DNA of 64,000 nucleotides, from assembly GCA_033439295.1 (NCBI GenBank), contig JAVTLE010000013.1, positions 930,001 through 994,000 on the forward strand, given 5' to 3'. Below, piece after piece: positions 1-11,100 of this stretch. Within the stretch, counting starts at the first letter, position 1; each line of letters opens with the position of its first letter. The notes beneath the pieces were generated by a model. It saw nothing but the letters and a program-made list of their open reading frames with translations, ran no database searches and was not told the origin of the DNA. Both the position numbers and the translations under genes were made by a program. Source of the DNA: Deuterostichococcus epilithicus (taxonomy: Eukaryota > Chlorophyta > Trebouxiophyceae > Prasiolales > Stichococcaceae).

Positions 1-3000
1 AGTGTGTGATACGAAGATGCAGCCCATGCGCCTGGCGCACCTGGCGCATTTATGATGTTCCCTGTTCGTGGCGATGCTCCGTTGAGCCTGGGATGTGAGG
101 ACGTTAGTAGCAAAATCAGCTGCGCACCTGGCGCAGCTGCTGCAGGCACTCGAGCAGCTTCTGCTCCTCGCCCGAGCGAGCGTCGCGCAAGGCGCTGCGC
201 GCCGCCTCGCGGTGCGCTGTTGCCGCGCTCGACGCCGCCGCCTGGCCGACACACAGGCGGCAACATTGGAGCAACACATCTGCAGGCCACACTGATGTGT
301 GTACTGCCTGTAGGTCGCTGCCAATGGCCGGGCAGCCCAGAAAGTTCTGCTCCAATGCCGAGGTCGGGCCGCTGATCGAAATGCAGCTCTGTGCAGGCCA
401 GCAGCGCGATGGCTGGCAGCTGTTGCCCAATGAGGTAAGGTGCAGGAGGTAAGGCAGCTGTGCCAGCGAGACGAGCAGGGACGCACCTGCTGTTCATCCT
501 TCTCCATGTCGGCCGACACATCGAACATGAGCGGCGCGGACGACCGCAGCTCTGCAGCACCCTGTATGCGGCAAAACGACACAGCTGGCATGACAGCAGC
601 GAATTGCCGTTGCGGCCTTAAGTTTCGAGGGACGTGTCGCCGTGTCTGCAGATTTTCAGACAGACTTTGGCATGGAGTCCGTCAATAGTGCTCGAACTGC
701 GGAACGGCCCCACGTGCAACAGCAGGGGCCGGCCCATCTGCATCAGGAACACGCCCAGATCATCTTCCAGACCATATGCACCAGCACCTGGTTGGTAAGG
801 GTGATGCTGCTGTAGGAGCCACGCGCGCCGGACTTCGACACCATGGCCACCAGGCCTCGCTCCAGCAGCATCCCCGACAGCGCCTGCACGAGTCTCACAA
901 AGAGACAGTGATGCAATGTCACAGTTAGAACCGTGCATTTGTGATCTCGCACATACTTGCATGGCGCTAGCGGGCATTGCCCTGTGGTTGAGCTGCAGCA
1001 GGGTTGCAATGCCTAAGGTGCTTCAGCGGAGCGCCAGCGGCTTTGCCAACGCGCACCTTCCACCAGTCGGCGCCATGGGCCTTGCCGGCCCCGTGCAGCG
1101 ACATGCCGTCTGCAGCACGCAGCTGCGGCCAGACCACATGTTTTCAGCCAGAATGCAGACACACAGCAGGCCACCATATCTCGCGTGGAAAAGCAACATC
1201 CCTGCTTGTCTTTCTCGTCGTGCCATGCTCCGATGCACATCTGATGAGGACAGCCGGGCTTGGTGCTACATAATCATTTCCTGTGCACCTCCAGCATCCA
1301 GGGCAGCATGTCCTTGGCGGTGGATCCGCGCAGCAGGGCGACCGGCTTGCCGGCGCCGTAAAAGCCCTTGAGCGCCGCGACGGCGCCCAGCAGCAGCCGC
1401 GCCGGCGGCCCGAAATCGCGGCGACGGACCTGCCCGCTGGCGCGCCGGTCGCACGAGTCGCAGCCGCCTCTGCAGGCCGGGAGCAGCAGGGTCCAGGTTG
1501 CCAGCGCATTGCACGAGTGTAAAACAGGCACAAGTGTTTAGACAGCAGATGACAGCATTCTGGTCATCGGCTTCAGCGGCTGCTCTGCTCTGCTCGTGTA
1601 CACATTCTGACAATGAAGCTCATGCCCATCTGCTTGTTCGTGACCCGGCGCGGGCTTGACAACAAATGAACTGGTGGAAACCATGCTCACGTGCAGGACT
1701 GGCCGTCGGGCATGCTGCGCGGCGCGAAGAAGTTGACGACCAGACCATGGCGGCAGGCGGAGCTGTGGCAGTAGCTCTGCATGCGCTCCGAGCCCTCCTG
1801 GTACAGCCGCGCCGCTGTGCCGCTTATGGTGCCGATGCCCTGCGTCAAACGGGCGCCGGCATTTGCACTGGTCCGTACGATGTGACGTCACCATGCACCT
1901 CGTCGCAGGCCTGGCGCACCGCCTTCCAGACTCATTAAAGCTGCGCCAGTCATTCCAGCCAGTCAAAATGGAAGACATACGGATGCCAGGACGACACGCT
2001 CCCCACCTTGATCATGTCGTTCTTGACCCAGTCGCCGGGGCTCCACAGCAGGATGCACCGAGCTTGCAGCCCATCACGCCCCGCCCGCCCGACCTGAGCA
2101 ACAAATGGTCAAAAGCCCTCGACTCACACACTGCACCAGGCTTCTGAAGCCCGTTTCTAGAGCACGCATGTCCCTGACATCTTTGCGTAGATTCAATGGA
2201 TTGGAGTATAGCCATAAGGGATGGCAGAACGTTGCGATGTCCCGGCCAGGGAGGAATGGACGGAAAAGCGGACCTGCTGGTAGTATGACTCCAGGGCGGC
2301 GGGCGCCCCGAAGTGGTACACCAGCCGGATGTTGCTCTTGTCGATGCCCATGCCAAACGCCACGGTGGCGACCACCTGCGCATTGCATGCAGGACTTGGC
2401 ACATTGCACAAGTTGCCAAGTCTACACGTACTCTGCGAAAGCACTCGCAGGCAGTGCATGAATAGGACATGCGCCGCGCAGCAAGCATTAGCCTTGAGGG
2501 GTCTCAAAGTTAGGATGCTATACATCGGGTTGCAAATGCCCTTGTGAAAATGCAGGCCCTAGAGAAAAGGGATTGAGACTGTACCACGTCCAGCTTGTCC
2601 CGCAGGAACTCCATGTGGATGCTGTGCCGCACCGAGTCGGCCAAGCCCGCATGGTAGACCCCCGTTCTGAAACCCTCTTTCTGCAGGGCGCAACAAGTGC
2701 GCATGGGGTGCAGCGGCGCTAGAGCAAGCAGGCTGCCATCATCCCTGGTCTGCTGCGCCATGCAGTTGTGTCAAATAATCACAGCGGCCAGGCTGAGAGT
2801 ATCCGCGTACAGGCAGGCGGGCAGGCAGGCAGGTGGGTTGTTGTGGTAAGCCGGACACAATCATCCAGGCGGAACAGCTGTAATTGCAGCCTGGCAGTAG
2901 GTCACCCTGAGGTTCGAGCCGATCTCGTCGGCCTCCTTTTTTGACAGCGTGTAGATGATGCTTGGCTGGACGCCGCCTGCAGGTTGGCATGCCCGCTGTC

Positions 3001-4697
3001 GTCACTCCATTGCACCACAGCAAGCGAGGGTGTGTCACATGCAGCATTGCCTGGAAACCCAACCTCTCATGTTGCAGTGCATGTTCGCAGTACGACTTCA
3101 GCTTGCTGCAGAGCAGCGAAGGCGATCTCGTCAAACCGTCTCACCGCTTTGCTTCTTGCTGGCAAACAGCTCGGCAAAGTTGGCAGCATTGGTGCTCCCC
3201 TTGCGCCTGACGCTCATGTGCAGGTTGGTGCGCTCGAACGAGAAGCAGAACCTGCATCAAAGAGCACGATGCTGACGATGATGATGGGTCGTGAAACCCG
3301 AGGCAAGGAGGCATGGGCATTATTATGTACATGGTGACTGCCGGAAAATTCTCATCACGGTGTACCTCCTTACGGTGGGCTTCAGCTTCAGGTTCTTGAT
3401 GAGGTCGTCTTGCACACGTGGCGTGGCTGTCGCCGTCAGCGCCTAGTGCAAACACACCAGCATGATCTCAGCTCTTGCAAGCAGTATGCAAGCAGGATGC
3501 TGCTGGAGGCGGCTGCTGGAGAAATATCAGATTGATTATGTGCAATTGCAGATAAGAACAGTGTGATGCCAGTGTGATACCCAGGAAATTTGTATAGCGC
3601 ACCATGAAGGGGACGTCTGGCAGCTCGTCCCGCAGGGTCCCCAACATGCGATACTGCGGAAACGTTCAGTTCTTGATTTCCCTTAAAAGCAGGTCAGCAA
3701 GCCACGTGCACATGCACGGCTCCTCGAATATGGCAGCGACAACAAGATGGCCGCATCGTCGCGAGGAGCGGCAGGAGCAGCAGCGGAGGCAGTGGCGCCT
3801 GATGCTCACCTCGGATCGGAAGTCGTGTCCCCACTCCGTCACGCAGTGGGCCTCATCCACCGCCACCATGCAAAGGCCCTGCGGCAGTCGGAGCGTCAGA
3901 TTTATATGCGAAAAATTTCTGATCCAGTCATTGTGCATTGTGGCGAGGCGCCGTCCGTCCTACGCGGCACAGAGCCATCCGCCGATCTGCTGTGGCGCAC
4001 CACTGAGCTCTGCAGCGACTTGATGCGCGGGATGTTGTGCGCAGCCAACTCTGGCGTTATGTACACGAGCTCAAAGTCGCCGCGCCATGCGGCGGGCGCG
4101 ACTGAGGCGTCTCGCTGACCACTGCCCAGATAGCACGCACTGAGGCCGCGGTTCTGGCACGCAGACACCTGCGAGACACGCTAATGCTAGTCAAGCAAGG
4201 GGGCCCTCCTGCAGGAGACATGGCGTGTGACATGGCATGTCGCATGTCTCAACACGGCGGTGCGCCGAGCGCAGTGCACCAAGCACAGCTTCATGCAGCA
4301 GGCACCGCAGCTGATCCACTGCACATGCACCTCACCTGGTCCTGCATGAGCGAGATGAGCGGCGAGATGACGATGCAGATCTTCTTCGTGAGTGGCGGCA
4401 GGATTTGGTAGCAGACGCTCTTGCCAGACCCAGTGGCCATGACAACAAGGGTGTCGAAGCCATCGAGGGCGCTCGTGATGACATCCTGAAAGTAGCGCCT
4501 CAGGTATACTTCAGCAGTCGAGCCGTTTGCAGGATGTGCTCTCGAAATGCACAGCATGATTTGCACATGTAAAATCAGGCACGTTCAATGCAAATGCATG
4601 AACGCAGACACTATTAACATATTTTTAGGAGCACCTCCTGTCCCTGACGAAAGTCTGTGTAGCCCCAATAGCGCTGCAGAGCCTCGTGCAAAGACAT
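1..4697 (-). CDS. WRN-type RecQ DNA helicase (3' part off the left edge)
   Basis: 3'-5' DNA helicase of the RecQ family, acting in the nucleus in recombination and repair. The first exon (4697-4635) gives a 21-residue start with the RecQ aromatic/Gln motif (FRQGQ). Phase-consistent exons follow: 4485-4336 (Walker [16 protein letters not shown]), 4168-4001 (YLGSGQ, VYITPE), 3878-3810 ([13 protein letters not shown]), 3653-3603, 3442-3366 (TATATP), 3251-3145, 2976-2906, 2680-2585 (YHAGL), 2375-2274 (AFGMGIDK), 2093-2007 (GRAGRDG), 1839-1691 and about 1469-1289, which carry the zinc-site cysteines (YCHSSAC, CDSCD). Exons near 1120-1015 (ADWWK) and 895-794 fit the winged helix. Exons near 571-489 and 240-120 lead towards an HRDC domain outside the window. 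[15 protein letters not shown] and the DFGP/LLRGS stretch resemble human WRN more than BLM. There is no N-terminal exonuclease domain. The most 3' exon edges are approximate. Confidence 0.9.
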
Positions 4698-5138
4698 AAT
4701 GCTGCGCTATATTCCGATTTTCGGCTCAGGATAAGCTATGCGTTGGCAAGTCCGACGGGACAGGCTCGCAATATCCTGAAAATGTAAGCCGGCTGTACTG
4801 CTGGGTCGTATTGCAAGCAAGTTGTGGACAATGATTTCGAACTTAAACGGAAGCAACAGGAGATTACGAAATGCGTTTGCGACAGCTCAGCAGCTTAAGT
4901 GCTAAACGGAAGACAGTCCGCACTCCGTAGCTCTCCACTAACGATGCTGCATTTCGCAGTCACATCGCCGCAGAACTTGTATAATAGATTGGCATGCATC
5001 GCTGGGCTTGCACTCGCATCGACACACTCTGAGGCAGCTGTCACAGCGATCCTTCGGATGTCAGGGCCCAACTGCGGGCTCGCCACCACTGACGGTGTCC
5101 TTGGTCGGTACGCATGCGTGTGACAGAGGTTTGAGGCT
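4698..5138. promoter_or_regulatory. Divergent intergenic region between RecQ and kinesin
   Basis: This 441-base gap separates two genes transcribed away from each other and must hold both 5' UTRs and core promoters. It is visibly more AT-rich than the flanking exons. I see no clear TATA box or repeated operator-like motif. The promoter role is inferred from gene orientation alone. Confidence 0.5.
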
Positions 5139-8100
5139 ATGGACTTGCAAGAGGATGGCAGCGTCGAGGCTGCGCAGGAGGTGGTCAGCGGCCAGCCTCA
5201 GGACGAGGATTGTGCCGTGCAAGTCGCGGTGCACATCCGGCCTCTGATCGACAGCGAGCGTGAGGCAGGGTGCCAGGAAAGCCTCTTCGTGTCGTCGCCT
5301 GGAGCGCCTCAGGTGGGATACAGTGTCATCGCACGGGTTGTTGGTCGCGCTGCTCCACAAAGGCGACCGCAGCGAGGAAATGAGATGAAGAGGCTCTTGC
5401 TGCGCCATGCCAGCCCTAAGCCTTCTGCCTTAGATTGTATGCTGCACGTTGGCTTGCGGGTCGTGTGGTCCCCATGCCGAGTGCAAAGACATGCAGTCGT
5501 GTACCCCCCATCGCTGGCTCTTGGAGCACCCGCTCCCTCGCACTGCCTCCTGTCAGCAGTCATCACTTCTGGTGCAGATCGCGATCGGCGTCCACACGTT
5601 CACCTACGACTTCGCGTTTGGCAGCGCCAGTGGCGAGCCGGCCAGTGGGCTGTATCAGAAGTGCGTGCACCCGCTGGTGGCCGGCCTGTTCAAGGGCTAC
5701 AACGCCACCGTCTTCGCCTATGGCCAGACTGGCAGCGGCAAGACGTACACCATGGTCAGAGGCTTTTGCTGCAGCATTCTCCGCCACAGCATTGTTTGTT
5801 CCAATCAAAGCCTGACACGATCCTGCCATGACACTTCGGGTTCACATGCGCTGCATGTTTGCTGAGACAGTGGCTGTGTCCCCCTTGATCCCAACGATTG
5901 ATTCTTGCCACTGCACCCACAGGGCAGCGCCTTTTCCTTTGGGCGCACCAGCAGCGGCGTCATCCCAAATGTCATGGACACGCTGTTCGGCTGCATTGCA
6001 CAAACGGAGGGGGTCGACTTCACTGTCCGCGTTGGGTTCGTGGAGATCCACCAGGCGAGTCCACAGCATCGGCTGCTGCAATCTGACGCACGCCGATGAT
6101 CCTCGTGCTGGGTTTGCAGAAAGACGATGAAATGCCGCGCTTGTTCACGACACCATCCGCAGCAGCTGCGCCAGCTCAGATCAGACACCACTGAGTCGCT
6201 GTGCCTCAAGCGAAACCGTGTCATGCTGCTGCAGGAGAGCATCAGGGACCTGCTGATCACGGACAGCACTTCGCAGCCGGTAGTGCAGATCCGGGAGGTG
6301 GCAGGCGGCGGCGTGTGCCTAGCGGGCGCGCGGGAGCAGGAGGTCTCGACGCGCGCCGACATGGCCGCCGTGCTGGAGCAGGTGACGACACGGACACGGC
6401 ATCTGCTGGAAACGAATTGTAAGGTCGATCTGCGATGCATTAGCCGTGGAACATCAGCAGCAGGTATCTCGCACATGCCTGATGTGGGCAAGCTGCGGAT
6501 TTGTGGCGGAGGCCTGCAATGTGCTTGCTGCTGCGGTGCAGGGGTCGCTCATGAGGGCAACGGCGGCGACAGGCATGAACCGCCACTCCAGCCGCAGCCA
6601 TGCAGTCTTCACTATCACCCTGGAGCAGCGGCGCCGGGTGCGGTGGAAGCGATGTATCTGGTTTTCTGCCGAAATTCCACTCTGCCCCGCTATGCCCTCC
6701 GATCAACGCATGTTGTTCTGGACTTTTGAGGGGCAAGGAACGACTCGTTCGGGTCTGTAAGCATTGCATGTGATACGCAATGCAGGTGCCAACCTCCTCG
6801 CCGCGAGGACTCTCAGGCTCAGAAGGGGATGAGGGCGGCAGTGGCGGCGACGGCGAGGGGGGTGACGGCGACCATGTCGAGGACTACCTCTGCGCCAAAA
6901 TGCACCTGGTGAGCACAAACTGACGCCAAGGTCACTTCCGTGCGGAGGTTGCAGACGTCAGGTGGCAGACGGCATGGCAAATCCGCAGCCTTGTGATGCT
7001 GTCGAGCACTCGATATGACTCGAGCACTATATTGGTGGAAACCTATATCTCTAACTTCCACGCTCGCAGGTGGACCTGGCGGGTAGTGAGCGCGTCAAGC
7101 GCACGCATGCGGAGGGGACGCGCCTCAAGGAGGGCATTTCCATCAACCGGGGGCTGCTGTCCCTCGGCAACTGCATCTGCGCCCTGTCCGAGGGCCACCA
7201 CCACGTACGCGCTCCTGCTGCCTTGTGTCTTCATCCGCTTCCCTGTGTCTATACTGATCTCTGCTGAAGTACGAATTGTACTCGTCCAGTTGCGTGCGTT
7301 CCTGTCACGAGTTCGGCAGTAACACGGGCCGCATTGCTGCGCACTCCCCAGCCACTAGCATGGAAGGGCAGTCATTTCCTAAACCAGCTGACCCTGCAAC
7401 CCTCAATGCCCCGCAGGTGCCATACCGGGACAGCAAGCTGACGCGCATGCTGCAGGACAGCCTGGGCGGTAACAGCCGCACCTGCATGATCGCCTGCGTG
7501 TCGCCAGCGGACGTCAACCTGGAGGAGAGCCTCAACACGCTGCGCTACGCCGCTCGCGCCCGCAACATCCGCAACAAACCTGTCGTCAACCGCGACCCAA
7601 ACGCCGCCCAGGTTTGGAATAGGAGTCTCGTTTGAAAATCTTCATCGACTGCTCGACCTGGTGTCTGACTTGGCACCAGCTCGCTAAAGCATGTCTCTTT
7701 CAAAGTGCAGACTCTGCATGGGTGAGCACCGGATTTGTACCCTGGGATGATTGTCGCTGGCTTGCTGCATCAGGTGGCGATCCTGCGGCAGCAGCTGGCG
7801 GCGGCGCGTGCTGAGGCCGCTGCGCTGCGGCGGGTGCTGCGTGAGCGCGAGCAAGGCCCCGGCAGCGGCAGCGGAGGCGGCGGCGCCATCTCAGCTGCGG
7901 CGCTGGAGCAGACGCAAGCGTCCGCATCCGCTGTGCAAGTGGATGCAGCGCGGCTTCGCGTACAGCTCGTGGGTGCTTGCCTGCGCTGATGCACCAGGCT
8001 CGCAATGAGTCACCCCTATTGCGCCTGGAAGCGCATGAGTCGCATTTCATATATAACCCCATGAATCACATTTCAAGCTGAACAGTGGAGACAGCAGAAG

Positions 8101-11100
8101 TGATTTGCACCGCCTGTATGTGACCTTCATGAAGTGCCACTGGAACTTGCAGGAGGAGGCGAGGGAGGAGGCGCAGCTGGCCAACCAGCGAGCGGCGCAG
8201 GTGCAGGCGCGTGCGGAGCAGCTGCAGTCCGCCCTGCGCGAGCTGGCGGAGCGCCACGGCGAAGACCTGGACGCCATGCTGCCGCCGCCCAGCCAGGTGT
8301 GCGGTTTGGGGGTCATTTGTGATGTCGGTGGACCCTAGCAGTCACCGCTCTGACCGGACGTGCCCCTCATCTGCTCTACACCCTTCTCCTGACAGGAGGA
8401 CTACCTCCTCAGGCGCGTCTCGTGATTGCAGCCTCGTGTCACGGTCACAGACGTGTCACCGCTTCTCACGCAACCCCTGCAGGAGGCAGAGGATCGCATT
8501 GCTCGCATCGCGCAGCTGGAGGCAGAGGTGCTGGCCCTGAGGCGCGCGCAGCAGCTGCCGGCCGCAGCCCCAGCGGCACACAAGAAGCGACGGCGGCAGC
8601 CGGACGGCGCCGTCGCCAGCAGCCCAGAGGCCAACGGCACCAGCGGCGAGAACTGGACCTTGTCGGACGGCGGCGCAGACGACGAAGCCGGCAGCGGCAG
8701 CGAGGACGACTCGCCAGAGGCTGCAGTGCACAGGTACGCGCAGCACCGGATCCAGTCTTGTGGGTGGCTCGAGCCGATGAGGAGCCAGAGCCATTGCAGC
8801 CGCCTGCGAAAGCGCCGATGGGGGAGGCAGGTTGCGGGATGCAGTGGGTGATTTGCCCCTGGCAGGTCGCATGCATTGCAGCGCTGGTGCTGGATATGCC
8901 GCTGCCAGTGCAGGCTGGTGCTTGAGCAGGAACGGCATGCAGCATGTCCAGACTGGAACTGCTTGCCTGTGGGGTAATTGTGCCAACCATTCATGCCGGT
9001 GATGTCAGAATGCTGTGCAAGGCCGCGCAGCAGTCTGATCTCAGGCCGGCTCCATGGAGGAGCAGGCGCAAGGTGGAGGCGCAAGATGCGGAGCTGGACG
9101 CAGCGCATGCCTGTGGGCGGGGTCACGCTCTGGCTGCTCTGGCGTGAGGACACTTCAACGAATGCATCCCCGAGCTCATGCGGCACTCCTTTCCGCGTCC
9201 GTCAGGGAGGAGCAGGCGCGGATGCAGGCGCAGCTGGCGGAGCTGGACGCGGCGCACGCGGCGAGGATCGCCGACATGGAAGCGCTCGCCGCCGGCAGCA
9301 GCCGTGTGAGCCAGCTGACCGCGCACTACGACCGCGTGCTGCTGGACCTTGCCTCCGAGCGCGACACCCTGCAAGCCGAGCGCTCAGCGCTGCTGCAGGT
9401 GCGCACGTGCTGCGCCTTTTCTCGACGCTGTGCTGTGATGCCTCCGAGAGCGATGTCCTGCAGGCGGAGCGCTCGGCTCTGGTGCAGGCGAGGAGGTTCA
9501 AGGACAGAGACCTCTGAGCGCTCTGGGCGCCATGTTCGAGATGATAAGTTCGAATGGCAAGTGTGCCAGCACATCTTGTGGAGCAGGGTCTAGGCATTGT
9601 CCGAACAATGCTCGGGGTTCTGTGTGGCCTTGGCATTCGTCATTCCTTCCGTTGTGGCCTCGTCATGGTGCCTGGTGTCGCTGGTGCACCTTGCCGCTGC
9701 CCTGTCGTCAATGCCAGTGGGGTTTCGTGCAGAAAATGGCGGCGGTCGAGAGCGCCAGCGCAGAGGAGCGGGACCGCCTGCGAGCCACTTACAAGCAGCG
9801 CCTCCAGGACATGGAAGCCCGCCTCAAGGTGAGGCTGTCATCTGTGAGGGCTAGCAAGGCAGTGTGAGGAAATTTTCTTTAACAGAGCCGTATGTCATTC
9901 CTGGTCGTGGCAGACGACCCTTGGAGTGCAGAACACTCCAATCAACATTCCAAGCAGTCGTGGACCCGCGCACGGCCAAGCGTCGTCGTCCAAGGGGCCC
10001 CGTGCCTTCGACAATCTGACGCGTGTACACGGTGCGCCGCAGGCGCTGCAGCAGCGGGCGCTGGCGGCAGCGCAGCTGGGGCGGCTCAAGGCGCGCAGCG
10101 AGGCGACCTGCGACCGCCTGCAGGGCGACATCCTCGCCATCCGCCAGCAGAAGGTGCCCTCCTCAACAGCCACAGGATCCCGCCCATCATGCATCCATCC
10201 CATCGCAAGAGTCGCTCCTGTCAGTGGCTGCTGCAGAGTACGTCCAGCTGACGGACCAGGGCATCGACACGACAGACAGCTGTGCAGCAGGTGCTGTTGG
10301 TCAGCTGCGTTCAACAACAGCCAACGCCCCATGCTGTTAGTGCTGCAGGTGCAGCTGATGCGGCAGATCGAGCGGTCGCAGCGGGAGTGGGCAGATGGCC
10401 GCCGCCAGCGCGACAAGGAGATCCTGCAGCTGCGCCGCAAGGTGCGCTCCCCGTGCACTGCGCTGAGTACCCCAGCACACCAACATTCGCCGCACGGAAG
10501 GTCACCCCCTGTACCCTTGCTCGCGACAATTTAGGCTGTCGCCCCAATGCCTTGAGCTGCCAGCAGAGGCTGCTGCTTTGCATCAGGCTTTGTCGAGTCA
10601 GATCCGATGTTTGACATGGGCGCCCGCCCCTGTCGCTGCAGGGCATGCGCACGGAGGTGCAGATGGCGCGGCAGGCGGCGCTGATGCAGCGGCAGGCGGC
10701 GGTGCTGCGCCGCAAGCTGCAGGAGGCCGACGCCTCCCGCAAGCGCCTGGTGCGCGACACGGCATGGCCTTTTTGCGTCAGCGACGCGTCGGACTGCCTT
10801 CGCCGCTGGGCTGCCTCCAACAGTCAGGACACAACGCCGGAAAGTCCGCAGCCAATTCCTGCTGAGCTGCTGCCTGCGTTGCCAGCAATCCTGATATGGT
10901 TCTGCGCCCAGCAGCTGTGCAATCGTGGGCGCAAAAGTCACCAAATCCCAAGTGCTAAAGGCCCGACACCTCGCTGCGCTCAGATGCGAACGGAGGGGCT
11001 GCGGCGGGCTGCCCGGGAGGTACGTTCCGCCTCGGCGGCGGCAGCGCCGGACAGCGCGGAGGAGTGCCAGCCCAACCAGGGTGCGCCGCTGCTGCGGGAC

